NCBI GenBank assembly: GCA_021780225.1
Contig: JAJXZF010000078.1
Span: 1-64,000 of the forward strand
DNA from: Deltaproteobacteria bacterium
GTDB taxonomy: Bacteria > Desulfobacterota > Binatia > Binatales > Binataceae
Reading direction: 5' to 3'
DNA length: 64,000 nt
Shown here: positions 37,407 through 46,296 of the stretch, in pieces
Layout: every line of letters starts with the position of its first letter
Numbering within the stretch: position 1 is the stretch's first letter
Translations under genes and position numbers: made by a program
The notes under the pieces: generated by a model
Databases searched by the model: none
What the model was told of the DNA's origin: nothing
What the model saw: the letters and a program-made list of their open reading frames with translations, nothing else

Positions 37407-38273
37407 TCAGGGAAATGTCGAAAAGGGACCGCTAAAGCCAAAAGGCGATCCGCCGTAGCCAAACGGCGCCATCGGCGTCATTGGAGTGATTGGCGCCATC
37501 GGCGTCATCGGCGCGGGAACGCCGCCGTAGGGCGGATATGCGCCCGGATAGCCATAGGTTGAAGGATAGCCAGGTCCGACCGCGAATCCGCCCGGGCCGC
37601 TCGTCGCCATCCCGGCGCCCAAAATGCCCAGCAGCGCGACCAATGGCGCAAGCGAATTCATGCCTGGCGCGCCCGGCTGTTGGTATTGCTGATACTGCTG
37701 AATCTGCGCGGATTGATTTTGCTGGTCGTAGTAGCCCTGCGCTCCCGACGTCGAGTTTGCCGACTGGGCGGCATTCGGATCGTAATAGCCGCCATTTGAA
37801 TTATTTGCTCCGGCGCCGGGAACGTTCGCTTGGCTCGCAGCCAGCAATTGCGAATCCACAACGACCCGGTTCTCAACGTCCACTTCCGGGTCGTTGATGT
37901 AATCCTCGGCCTGCCGCTGCGCGTCGGATTTACCGCGATCGGTCGCCACGTATCCGTAGAGCACGACCGCGCGCTGCCCGGTCGAAGGGTTCCGCAGAAC
38001 CTGGCCGCCGACCAGCGGGAGGCGATTGCGCTGAAAATGGGCGGTCAAGGCCAGACTTGCGTCCTTATCGACCACCATTCCGCTCAGATTCGGCGCGCTG
38101 CCCGGCGACGACGACCGTCCGGAGCCTGACGCTGATTCGGAGCCGGCCTTCGACGCGCCGAAACCGTATTCGTGCGTATTCCCGGCCGGTCCGGCACACG
38201 CTTGAACAAGCGTCATCGCGCCCGCAAGCCATACGCCGAGCAGCATTTGCGCCGCGCGCTTCATGGTAAGCAT
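37407..38273 (-). CDS. lipoprotein with low-complexity C-terminus
   Basis: A 288-residue lipoprotein. GGAG five bases ahead supports the ATG at 38273 (MLTMKRAAQ); the signal peptide ends in the lipobox VQAC. A Ser/Gly-rich linker follows, then a domain of about 80 residues (LALTAHFQRNRLPLVGGQVLRN...DYINDPEVDVENRVVVDSQLL) that faintly recalls BON-type domains. The C-terminal half is low complexity: Gln/Tyr-rich stretches, a possible helix NSLAPLVALLGILGAGMA and Pro-Met repeats (PMTPMAPITPMTPMAP). Function is unknown; the product is presumably outer-membrane anchored. Confidence 0.75.
   Translation of the reverse strand: MLTMKRAAQMLLGVWLAGAMTLVQACAGPAGNTHEYGFGASKAGSESASGSGRSSSPGSAPNLSGMVVDKDASLALTAHFQRNRLPLVGGQVLRNPSTGQRAVVLYGYVATDRGKSDAQRQAEDYINDPEVDVENRVVVDSQLLAASQANVPGAGANNSNGGYYDPNAAQSANSTSGAQGYYDQQNQSAQIQQYQQYQQPGAPGMNSLAPLVALLGILGAGMATSGPGGFAVGPGYPSTYGYPGAYPPYGGVPAPMTPMAPITPMTPMAPFGYGGSPFGFSGPFSTFP
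37465..37508. repeat. 17-bp direct repeat within the lipoprotein gene
   Basis: GGCGCCATCGGCGTCAT occurs at 37465-37481 and again at 37492-37508 (period 27). It encodes the MTPMAP repeats of the lipoprotein and could change copy number by slippage. Confidence 0.8.
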
Positions 38274-38411
38274 TCTACTCCAGTTGACCATCTCCCAAAA
38301 CCTTGACTCCGCACGCGGTTTTCAGCGCCGGCATTGGCGCTTTCCGAACGGGTTTATGCTAAGCTCTCGCTAGCTATTTTGCGCGACAAGCGATGTCGCG
38401 CGAGGCCGAGG

Positions 38412-39008
38412 ATGGAAAGCACGAGTATGGTCAGCCTCGCCCACCGTCGCGTGTGCGGGTCGTTTAGTTGGACGACCCTTATGATTCTGGCGCTCGCGAC
38501 AATCGCCGGATGCGCAGCGGAAAAGCAGCCGCTCGAAATCGAACTCACGCAGATAGCGCCATACAATCGCGCCGCCAAGCCACCGAGCTGCGAGATGCCG
38601 CTGCTCGACAAGATGCCCCTGACGCAATTCCAGCAGGTCGCGATCGTTGAAGCCTGGGCGGACAAACGCGACGATCAGAGCGACGTCCTGCCGGCTCTGC
38701 AGCGCAAAGCGTGCGAGACCGGCGCCGACGCGCTCGTGATCATCAACAGCAAGCATCAGGACATCAAGAATTTGCTCTATCGCGCCTCGCCCAACGAGCA
38801 GATGACGGAAACGACCGAGAAAAACGCCTACGCGACGTCGGCCGACTATATCCAGGAGGCCGAGCATACGCGGCGTATCGGCGAGGCCGGCCACAACGGC
38901 TTTTATATCGATGCGGTAGCGATCAACTACCGCCATCAAAAGAGCCAGCCGTTGTTCGGAACGGGTTCGCCGACCGTCTCGATGCCCGCACCGCCGCCGA
39001 AAGGCTAG
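38412..39008 (+). CDS. lipoprotein of unknown function
   Basis: A 198-residue lipoprotein. From the ATG at 38412, the signal has TTLMILALATIAGC with lipobox IAGC. The mature part includes a paired-cysteine region (PPSCEMPLLDKM and RKACETGADALVI), the latter resembling small envelope lipoproteins with a GADALVI strand, and a Pro-rich tail. I do not recognise a named family. It is divergent to the preceding lipoprotein gene; the short spacer of about 140 bases probably contains both promoters. An in-frame ATG at 38427 is an alternative start. Confidence 0.7.
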   Translation: MESTSMVSLAHRRVCGSFSWTTLMILALATIAGCAAEKQPLEIELTQIAPYNRAAKPPSCEMPLLDKMPLTQFQQVAIVEAWADKRDDQSDVLPALQRKACETGADALVIINSKHQDIKNLLYRASPNEQMTETTEKNAYATSADYIQEAEHTRRIGEAGHNGFYIDAVAINYRHQKSQPLFGTGSPTVSMPAPPPKG

Positions 39009-39193
39009 CGGCGCGAAGCGAGGCGCGCAGTAGCCGGACCATCTTCGATCGCTTTGTAATCCAGCAAGCGAGAACGCCTGCGGCGCCGTCTCGACCCTGC
39101 CTTGCGCGGGGAACCTGACCGCACGAAGCTTGTGCGCTTGATCCAGAATCCGCGGTTTCAGCCACGCCGATCCGGAATACTCCGAAGCCGGCC

Positions 39194-40021
39194 TTATCCG
39201 GCGATCGCCCGCTTCAGCGACTTGCGCGCTGAAGGCGCCTCGCTCGCCCGTGGCTGGCTCGATGCCGGGCGGATTCCCTGAGCTTCGGTAAATTGGTCGG
39301 ATTTGGGCGCGACGCCGAATCGCATCAATTCGACGCGCTCCATCTCGGGACCGTCGGGACCGCCCTGATAGGCGATCGTTTTGATTAAGCCGACATTCGG
39401 CGCGTACCAATCCACGTAGGTTAGTTTAAGTTGCTGTTTGGATTCGGCGTAGGCTCCGCCCTGATAGCGCGCTCGCGTTTCGATTCGAATACATCCGGTG
39501 AAATGTCCCGCCGGTACGGCGATCGCGGCAGGCTCGCCGAAGCTCTTGTGGCTCTGCACGATTTCAAATCCGCCCGGAAGCTTGCCGTACGGAAAAAGCT
39601 CGTTGTTCCAGGCCTGATTGGGCGTCAGATGCGCCGGCAGGAAATTGTCCTCTTCCGACTTTCCCCATGCGGGCGTGGTGATGCGATGTTTGTCGTAATC
39701 CAGGCCCGACAAGCGCGTCAGATATCCGGAATCATCGACATACACGATTGGCCGCAGGCCGGCGCGATCGAGATCGTAAAATTCCGCGACCACCAAACCC
39801 GTCAATTTGAGCGCGGGCACGTATTGGGCTCCGACCACGCGGTCGGTGATGACATACGAAGTGTGCTGGCTCTTGCTGTCGATCCGGTAGGTCCAGACCA
39901 TGTTGGTCTTGAGCGGAAAGAAATTGGCGTGGAGGTCGATTTTGGCGGACGCAGGCCTGCTGCACGCCGCCGCAATGGTCATGAGCGCGGCCAAGCCGGC
40001 CGCAGCAAACCGATCGCGCAT
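39194..40021 (-). CDS. lipoprotein, paralogue of the next gene
   Basis: A 275-residue lipoprotein. GGGGGA seven bases upstream supports the ATG at 40021 (MRDRFAAAG); lipobox IAAAC. The mature domain aligns throughout with the product of 40145-40987: NFFPLKTNMVWTYRIDSKSQHTSYV, EFYDLDRAGLRPIVYVDD, GCIRIETRARY and DWYAPNVGLIKTIAYQGGPDG. The unusual conserved block suggests one recent family of unknown function at the envelope. The C-terminus is Ser/Ala/Arg-rich and diverges from its neighbour. Confidence 0.8.
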   Translation of the reverse strand: MRDRFAAAGLAALMTIAAACSRPASAKIDLHANFFPLKTNMVWTYRIDSKSQHTSYVITDRVVGAQYVPALKLTGLVVAEFYDLDRAGLRPIVYVDDSGYLTRLSGLDYDKHRITTPAWGKSEEDNFLPAHLTPNQAWNNELFPYGKLPGGFEIVQSHKSFGEPAAIAVPAGHFTGCIRIETRARYQGGAYAESKQQLKLTYVDWYAPNVGLIKTIAYQGGPDGPEMERVELMRFGVAPKSDQFTEAQGIRPASSQPRASEAPSARKSLKRAIAG

Positions 40022-40144
40022 CGCAATGTCCCCCGTTCGCGCCATCGCAACGGCGCGAAAGCAATGCCGCTCCGGCATACCGGCAGGGGTCAGACTCTGC
40101 CGGTCCCCGATGCCGGAACAGCAGTTCTCGCCCGGATTTAAAAC

Positions 40145-40987
40145 TCAGTCGGTTTTGGCGACCGCGGGCGATTTCGCGGATTGTGGCGCATCCCCGGCCG
40201 AATTGCCAACGCTCGATGCGCCTGAATTATTCGATGCGCCCGACGCGGCGCTGGTGGCGGGCGGAATCGAGTAGCGCAGCAATTCCACATGCTCCATCTC
40301 TGAACCGCCCGGTCCGCCTTCGAGCGCGACCGTCTTGATCAGTCCGACATGCGGCGCGTACCAGTCGCGATACATCAATTTGAGATTCTTGTTTCCCTTC
40401 TGCGCATAAGTGCCGCCCTCGTATTTGGCGTCGGTGTCGATGCGAATACATCCCGGGAAACTGCCGGCCGGCACCATGATCGGCTGAGGTTCGAAATAGG
40501 TGTGATGGTTCTGGGTAATGTCGAAGGAGCCTGAGATGTGGCCGAAGGGGTAAATCTTGCTGCTCCAGTTAAGGTTGGGCGAAAGCATCTGCGGCATGAA
40601 TTCGCCCTCTTCCGAGCGGCCCCATGCCGGCGCCTCTATATCCTGCTTTTGGTAGGCCAGTCCCGACAGGCGGTCGAGATAGCCGTTGTGGTTGGTGTAA
40701 ACGATCGGCCGCACGCCGCCGCGATCGAGGTTGTAGTATTCCTCGACGACCATCCCGGTAACATTCAGCGCCGGAACATATTCCTGCCCGACCACCGTAT
40801 CGGTGACGACGTACGTCGTATGTTGGCTTTTGCTATCAACCTTATAGGTCCAGCTCGCTTTGGGCGGGAGCGGGAAAAAATCGCTCGAAGTGCGGCTGTC
40901 AAATTTTGCCCGAGGCTGCTGTTGGCATGCGCCCAGGAACGCGACGGCAAATCCCGCGATTGTCAAAAAGACCGGCTTTCGCATCAT
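40145..40987 (-). CDS. lipoprotein, paralogue of the previous gene
   Basis: A 280-residue lipoprotein with signal MMRKPVFLTIAGFAVAFLGAC (lipobox LGAC). It shares with the neighbour WTYKVDSKSQHTTYVVTD, EEYYNLDRGGVRPIVYTN, FPGCIRIDTDAKYEGGTY and YRDWYAPHVGLIKTVALEGGPGG. After this domain there is a Ser/Ala/Asn-rich low-complexity tail. The pair is a tandem duplication on the reverse strand, 123 bases apart, lying just downstream of the YCF48-MMPL operon. Role unknown; likely periplasmic face of the outer membrane. Confidence 0.8.
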   Translation of the reverse strand: MMRKPVFLTIAGFAVAFLGACQQQPRAKFDSRTSSDFFPLPPKASWTYKVDSKSQHTTYVVTDTVVGQEYVPALNVTGMVVEEYYNLDRGGVRPIVYTNHNGYLDRLSGLAYQKQDIEAPAWGRSEEGEFMPQMLSPNLNWSSKIYPFGHISGSFDITQNHHTYFEPQPIMVPAGSFPGCIRIDTDAKYEGGTYAQKGNKNLKLMYRDWYAPHVGLIKTVALEGGPGGSEMEHVELLRYSIPPATSAASGASNNSGASSVGNSAGDAPQSAKSPAVAKTD

Positions 40988-41327
40988 AAACGTAAATCTC
41001 CCGCGCTTTCAGCCATTCGAATCGGCGACGACCGCATGCGCCGGGACGAAGTCCCAATAATTGACGATAAATTCAGGCAAAAACTTCAATCGTTGCGAAA
41101 TTGTTCGCGATTGCTCCGCGGATTCGAGGTTCACACTTGAGTATAACCATTAAATGGGGAAGTACCCGACATCCCTGGTTTCGCCCGCTCTGTCCGGTGA
41201 AAACCGCCTGGTGCGATAAAAGACGTGGCGGACGCTTCTGGCGTCCGCCACGTCGGCTTGGTTGAAACCGTTCGGACCTATCGGCGAATCATGCCGATAT
41301 AGCCGGAATGTGCGCGCGGGCTTTCGG
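40988..41327. other. intergenic region
   Basis: About 340 bases between the MMPL gene and the lipoprotein pair on the same strand. It contains the terminator at 41216-41253 and, presumably, the promoter for the lipoprotein genes. No gene was found. Confidence 0.5.
41216..41253 (-). terminator. Rho-independent terminator of the YCF48-MMPL operon
   Basis: A perfect 13-bp stem ACGTGGCGGACGC (41223-41235) pairs with 41241-41253 around a five-base loop. Read on the reverse strand it is followed by CTTTTATC, as expected after the MMPL gene. Confidence 0.85.
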
Positions 41328-43754
41328 TCACGAAGCCGCCGCGGTGGCGCTCGGCTTTTCGCGTTCCTTCATCGCATTACGGCCGCCGAACACGAAGCTC
41401 GGACGCGCCCACGACAGATAGCACGGCAGGATGATACAGCCGGCTATCATGTTCGTGCCCATCAAGAAGATCAGCAGCGTGCTCATCTCGTTGTGGAACA
41501 GCAGCGGCGAGAAGATCCACGGGAAAATGCCGCCGATCATGACGAGGAAGGTGTTGAACACCGCGACGCCGGTCGTCTGCAACGCGAGCACGATCGCGTC
41601 ATCGACTTCCATGCCGCCCATGACCTCGTCGCGGATTCGCGCGACCATGTAAATTCCGTAATCGACGCCGAGTCCGATACCCAGCGAAATGACCGGTATC
41701 GTATCGATCGTCAGGCCGATATCGCGCGCGTTCATGTAAATGAAGGCGCCGAAGTTGGCGAGGACGCAGGCGAACAGGAACATGAACGCCGCGACGAACG
41801 AACGGAACGAGAACAGACAGAACACCCACACCACGCCCAGCACGAACGTGATGTTCAGGAAGTCGAGTTCCTTCAACACGTCGTTGGCTGAGAGATACAG
41901 GCCCGCGATGCCCGCGAGATAATCGACGTGGACTTTGTTCAGATCCGGATCCGGCGAGACCCGCTCGTCAACGAACCGCTTGATGCGTTCCCTGATGTTC
42001 TCGAGAGTGTCGTAGTTGTGGTCGCGCAAGAGCACCCGGATACAGGTGTCGTTATTGGAACGGTTCGAGATGAAACGCTCCAATTCGCCGGGCGCCGATC
42101 CGTTCAAATACAGGAACCACAGGTTGCCGGACATCTCGACCGAATCCGGCACGGCCAGATATTTCGGATAGCCATAGTGGAACATCTCGTTGAACGGTTC
42201 CGAAACCGTCGACGAGAAAGATACGACCTGCGCCACCTTCGGATCTTCGAACAGATAGGCGCGCATGTCGTCAACCATCCGCAGCACGTTCGGACCCAAA
42301 ACGGATTGCGCGCTGGGGTAGGACGGAGTCGTGAGGATGATCCATCCCTCTTCGAGAGGGAATTTCTTTCCGACCGCCAGAATATCCTTGTTAACCTTGG
42401 AATTGTTCTTGTAAAGCGGAGTGCCGGCGGTCGAATAACCGATTTTGGAATCAAGTCCGGAGATGATGCCGTAGACCAGAAATCCGCACGACCCCCAGAG
42501 CAATACCTTGCGCAGCAGGCCGGGGCGCGTCGGAACATGCACGAACCAGTCGAGGAAATCGCGAACCGCGCTTCGAGAGCCTGACCCGTCGCGCTGCCTG
42601 CGATGCTTGATCTCGGGCGTCGGCAGATAGCTCATCAGGATGGGCTGGAAGATGAAGACCATCGTGAGGCTGCCGGCGAGCCATATCGTGCCGGCCAGCG
42701 CGATATGCTGCAGGACCGGGATACCTCCAAACGAGATGAAGATGATGCCGCTGATGTCGGCCAGAATCGACAGCAATCCGGGCGGCAACATGAAGTCGGT
42801 CGTGGCCGCGCAGGCCGCCAGCTTGTCGCCGAGGCGATCAAGTTCGTCATGCAAGCGGCCCTGCCACTGAATACCGTGCGACATGTCGCGCGCGGTCAGG
42901 ATGAACGGTATGACCAGCATGACGGGGTCGAAGTCGTAACCCATCAAACCGACAAAACCGAGGCCCCAGATGGCCGACAAGAAACCGGTGACGATCGGCG
43001 CCCACCAGCGGCTGCGCTGGCTGCCCGTGATCCACAGGATGAAGATCATCACGCCGATCGCGATCAGGAACAGCGTAAGGACGGTGGATTCGTAATAATA
43101 GCCGAAGCCGCGAACGATTGGCTCGCCCGCGATATAGATGCGGTTGTTCGCGTCCTGGTATTGCTTGACGATATCCTGAACCTGATAGAAGAGCTTCTTG
43201 TAGTCCAGGCCGCGCTCGTTGAAGGAGGCGGTCACCATCGCGCTCGTCAAATCCGAACTTACCAACTGCGAGATGTTCGACTGATTGGCCTGAACGGTCT
43301 TCTTGAGAGCCGCGATTCCGGCCGCGTCCTTCGGCACTTCCGGAAACATGAAGGGTTTGATCGTCAGCGAACCCGGCGTCGCTTCCGCGTAGCTCACGCG
43401 ATAGGAGGCGAGCGACAGCACCTCGTTGTGGTCCACGCCCGGCAGCTTGTCCACGTCGCGCTGAATTTCCTGGATCTTCGTCAGCGTGCTGACGTTGAAA
43501 ATGTCGCCCTGCTTGACCTGAACCATCACGGCCAGCGTCTGCGCGCCGCCGTACTTGTGCCACTCCTGATAGAGCTGTACGTCGTGATGATAGCTCGGGA
43601 AAAAGTCGTCAAACTTGGTTTGGACAACAACCTTGGTGCATTCAAAGCCGAAGAAGGCGCTGATAATCAGCAGGATTGCACCGACGATGGCCCTGTTGCG
43701 GACGACGAAATCGCCGATCCGCAGGGAGGTCATTTTTACTGAACTGCTTGCCAT
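41328..43754 (-). CDS. MMPL/RND family exporter (HAE3-like)
   Basis: An 808-residue inner-membrane transporter of the RND superfamily (COG1033). It has the two-fold RND plan: one membrane segment near residue 20 (AIVGAILLIISAFFGFE), a large periplasmic loop, a five-helix block (LTLFLIAIGVMIFILWI and following), then the same again after residue 420 with GLGVDYGIYMVARIRDEVMGG in the second block. GGGAGAG upstream fixes the ATG at 43754, giving a 19-base overlap with the YCF48-like gene and thus translational coupling. Family members move lipids or other hydrophobic molecules using the proton gradient. Substrate unknown. Confidence 0.9.
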   Translation of the reverse strand: MASSSVKMTSLRIGDFVVRNRAIVGAILLIISAFFGFECTKVVVQTKFDDFFPSYHHDVQLYQEWHKYGGAQTLAVMVQVKQGDIFNVSTLTKIQEIQRDVDKLPGVDHNEVLSLASYRVSYAEATPGSLTIKPFMFPEVPKDAAGIAALKKTVQANQSNISQLVSSDLTSAMVTASFNERGLDYKKLFYQVQDIVKQYQDANNRIYIAGEPIVRGFGYYYESTVLTLFLIAIGVMIFILWITGSQRSRWWAPIVTGFLSAIWGLGFVGLMGYDFDPVMLVIPFILTARDMSHGIQWQGRLHDELDRLGDKLAACAATTDFMLPPGLLSILADISGIIFISFGGIPVLQHIALAGTIWLAGSLTMVFIFQPILMSYLPTPEIKHRRQRDGSGSRSAVRDFLDWFVHVPTRPGLLRKVLLWGSCGFLVYGIISGLDSKIGYSTAGTPLYKNNSKVNKDILAVGKKFPLEEGWIILTTPSYPSAQSVLGPNVLRMVDDMRAYLFEDPKVAQVVSFSSTVSEPFNEMFHYGYPKYLAVPDSVEMSGNLWFLYLNGSAPGELERFISNRSNNDTCIRVLLRDHNYDTLENIRERIKRFVDERVSPDPDLNKVHVDYLAGIAGLYLSANDVLKELDFLNITFVLGVVWVFCLFSFRSFVAAFMFLFACVLANFGAFIYMNARDIGLTIDTIPVISLGIGLGVDYGIYMVARIRDEVMGGMEVDDAIVLALQTTGVAVFNTFLVMIGGIFPWIFSPLLFHNEMSTLLIFLMGTNMIAGCIILPCYLSWARPSFVFGGRNAMKEREKPSATAAAS

Positions 43755-44764
43755 TGCTCTCCCGCATTATCCGTCAGCAGAATGGTTCCGTTGAGACCGA
43801 CCGCGACGCCGAGTTTTCCCGCGAACGCCAAATCCGTCAAATCATGGAAGGTCGACCGTTCGCTAGGCTTCCACTCGCCTCCCGCGGCCTGACCGAACAT
43901 CCGGCCGCCCGCGCCGCCGACCCAAAGCGCCTTCGACGACGGGTCTTCCGCAACCACGTAGCTGGCCACCGGATCGGGCAGTTGTCCCTTCTGCCAGGTC
44001 TTGCCGCCATCGTTGGTGGAGGCGGTATCTCCGGCAAGGCCGGCGACGACGCCGTGCTGCGTATCCGTAAATGTCACAGTGAAGAACGGCCCAATCGTGA
44101 AATCTCCCGTGTTGCCGCCGTAATTGACGGTCCAGGTCTGCCCGCCGTCAGTCGAGGCGAGGATGGTCGAAAATTCGCCCACCATCCATCCGTGTTGCGG
44201 ATCGGTGAAGGTGACGTCGAAGTACGTGACGTCCTTCGGCGACTTGACCGGCTGCCAGGAGTCGCCGCCGTCGGTGGTGCGAAGAATCGTTCCGTCGGCC
44301 CCCACAATCACCACGTTCTTGTCGTCGATGACGGCGATTTTGAACAGGTTCTTGGTGGTTCCGCTCTTCTGCAAACTCCAGGTATCGCCGCCGTCGGTGG
44401 TGTGAAGGATGATCCCTTCTTCGCCAACCACCCATCCGCTCTTGCCCGTCGCATCGAAACGGATCGAGTACAGATCGCGGTCTTGGAAGAGCCGTCCGCC
44501 AGGGCGTTCCTGCATCGTCCGCTGAACCCAGGTTTTGCCCTGATTAGTCGAAGTCAACAGCAGCGCCTTCGAACCGACGACAAAGATCTCATTGTCCGGG
44601 CGAATCGCGACGCCGAACAGACTGAGCCAGGAAGGCGCGGAGTTGCGTTTGACGCCTTCAGTGGCGCTGTCGGCGGTAATCGCCGTTGCCGCCACCGTGA
44701 GGAGGCAGGCGGCCGCCGCCGCTACGATCGTAAATCTGCTGGAACGCATTGGCTGAAATTTCAA
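43736..44764 (-). CDS. YCF48/HCF136-like beta-propeller protein
   Basis: A 342-residue secreted protein with signal peptide (FTIVAAAAACLLTVAATAI). The mature part is a seven-bladed propeller with repeated Asp-box-like motifs: TSTNQGKTW, HTTDGGDTW, RTTDGGDSW, ASTDGGQTW and STNDGGKTW. In plants and cyanobacteria HCF136/Ycf48 assists photosystem II assembly, but non-photosynthetic bacteria often encode such proteins beside MMPL exporters and DUF1329 genes. The overlap with the MMPL gene argues for a joint role in export across the envelope. Confidence 0.88.
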   Translation of the reverse strand: MKFQPMRSSRFTIVAAAAACLLTVAATAITADSATEGVKRNSAPSWLSLFGVAIRPDNEIFVVGSKALLLTSTNQGKTWVQRTMQERPGGRLFQDRDLYSIRFDATGKSGWVVGEEGIILHTTDGGDTWSLQKSGTTKNLFKIAVIDDKNVVIVGADGTILRTTDGGDSWQPVKSPKDVTYFDVTFTDPQHGWMVGEFSTILASTDGGQTWTVNYGGNTGDFTIGPFFTVTFTDTQHGVVAGLAGDTASTNDGGKTWQKGQLPDPVASYVVAEDPSSKALWVGGAGGRMFGQAAGGEWKPSERSTFHDLTDLAFAGKLGVAVGLNGTILLTDNAGEQWQAVQ

Positions 44765-45326
44765 ACCTCGACTACCTCATTATTTGCGTCGAAATAACGC
44801 GCGTGCGTTGATCATCCGCGGCGCATCGGCGAAACGCGCCGCCTCTTCAACCGCCGGCGCGCGATTTTCGCATGTGCCCACTCGCGCCAATTGGCGCGAG
44901 GAAAAACGCGGACGCATCGCTCCGCGGGTTAATTCGATCGCATTATCCCCAATCCCCGAAAGCGCTCGTCAAGAGTCATAGACGCCGCTTCCCCGGGACC
45001 CCCGGGTCCAAAGTTCTGCAAGGGCTTACAACATGGTTGACGGGGCTGTCAAGCGACGCTTCCCTCCGACCCGCAATGGCGCGCGAGGCTGAGCCAGACG
45101 GCGAAAACGCTTCGGCGCCTTTTGCAAGAAAACGATACCCGCCAGTCCGCGCGGGATTTGAAAATCTGCGCGCCGGAGCGCGATCAAGCGCGATTGCCCG
45201 GACCTGCGCCAAAGTCGCGTCGAACGGCTCTCCTCGCGCGAATTCGCTTTACGCCGATCTTCCCGGCGCAGTAGAGATCGAACCGCAACCGGCGGCCGGC
45301 CAACGTCCAAAAGGAGCCTGATCGAA
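44765..45326. other. intergenic region with palindrome
   Basis: About 560 bases between the divergent YCF48-like and deacetylase genes. Open frames here have no family resemblance and no ribosome sites, so I see no gene. The perfect palindrome at 44881-44900 is the main feature. Confidence 0.5.
44881..44900. promoter_or_regulatory. 20-bp perfect palindrome, candidate operator
   Basis: CTCGCGCCAATTGGCGCGAG is a perfect inverted repeat with no spacer, 117 bases upstream of the YCF48-like start. Length and symmetry fit a dimeric repressor site; the regulator is unknown. Confidence 0.45.
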
Positions 45327-46172
45327 ATGAACAAGAACGTAACAGTTTGTTTGAGCTTCGATTTCGACGCGATCTCGGTTTGGATCGGAACTTTCCATGC
45401 GAAATCGCCCAGCGCGATCTCGCGCGGCGAATTCGGCCGCGTCGGCAGCGAGCGGCTGCTGCGGATGCTCGACGAATGGGAAATCAAGGCGACGTGGTTC
45501 ATCCCCGGTCATACCGCGGACGCATTTCCAGCCACGGTCGAGAAAATCGCGGCGGCAGGCCACGAAATTGGACATCACGGTTATTTTCACGATCGCCCGG
45601 CGTCACTCGAGGAGGAAGCGCGCGATTTCGATCGCGCAGCCGCGGCGCTCAAACGCGTAACCGGCCAGGTTCCCGTCGGCTACCGTTCGCCGGCGGCGGG
45701 CCTGATGCCCTCAACGCTCGAATGTTTGCGCGAACGCGGCTTTCTGTACGACAGCAGCATGATGGGCGACGATTTCACGCCCTACTATTGCCGGGTCGGC
45801 GATCAGGCGCCGGCCGACGGTCCCTTCGTATGGGGCCGGCCGACGCCGCTGATCGAATTGCCGTTCACCTGGGGGCTCGACGATTTTCCCGCCTTCGAAC
45901 ACGTATGGACGCGCAACGGCGTGAACCCCGGTCTCGCGGCGCCGTCGCGGATGTTTGAAATCTGGTGGGGCGACTTCGAATATCTGTACGAGCGGCTCGG
46001 CGAGGGCGTTTACATCTTGACGATGCATCCCCAATCGATCGGCCGGGGCCATCGCTTGCTGATGCTCGAACGCCTGGTCGAGCAGATGCGGATGCGGACC
46101 GGAGTGCGGTTCGTTACGATGCGCGAAGCCGCCGAGGAATTTCGGCGCCATAACCCGCCGCCGGGACAATAA
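45327..46172 (+). CDS. polysaccharide deacetylase family protein
   Basis: A 281-residue NodB-homology (CE4) protein. The catalytic Asp motif appears as LSFDFDA; the metal pair is HEIGHHGYFHDRP (HxxxH), followed by YRSPAAG and a late TMHPQSIGRGHR. No signal peptide is present, so it is cytosolic; the arrangement resembles PuuE/PgdA-like members that act on small amides, such as allantoin-type or peptidoglycan precursors, rather than secreted chitin deacetylases. AAGGAG lies ahead of the ATG. The next gene, a metal transporter, is 124 bases further. Confidence 0.88.
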   Translation: MNKNVTVCLSFDFDAISVWIGTFHAKSPSAISRGEFGRVGSERLLRMLDEWEIKATWFIPGHTADAFPATVEKIAAAGHEIGHHGYFHDRPASLEEEARDFDRAAAALKRVTGQVPVGYRSPAAGLMPSTLECLRERGFLYDSSMMGDDFTPYYCRVGDQAPADGPFVWGRPTPLIELPFTWGLDDFPAFEHVWTRNGVNPGLAAPSRMFEIWWGDFEYLYERLGEGVYILTMHPQSIGRGHRLLMLERLVEQMRMRTGVRFVTMREAAEEFRRHNPPPGQ

Positions 46173-46296
46173 CCTCGGCGCGATCCGGCGCGCGAATTCG
46201 CTTGTGAAGATTCGCGCGCCGCTTCCGCGCCGGTCCGAAGATTGCCTCTTTGCACGCAATCCCATATTGATTGGCGCGGTTGGATCATTTGCGTCG

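Noticed and set aside
44872-45321. Possible gene of about 150 codons ahead of the deacetylase
   Set aside because: No ribosome site, Arg/Ala-rich shadow-like composition and no motif; treated as intergenic.
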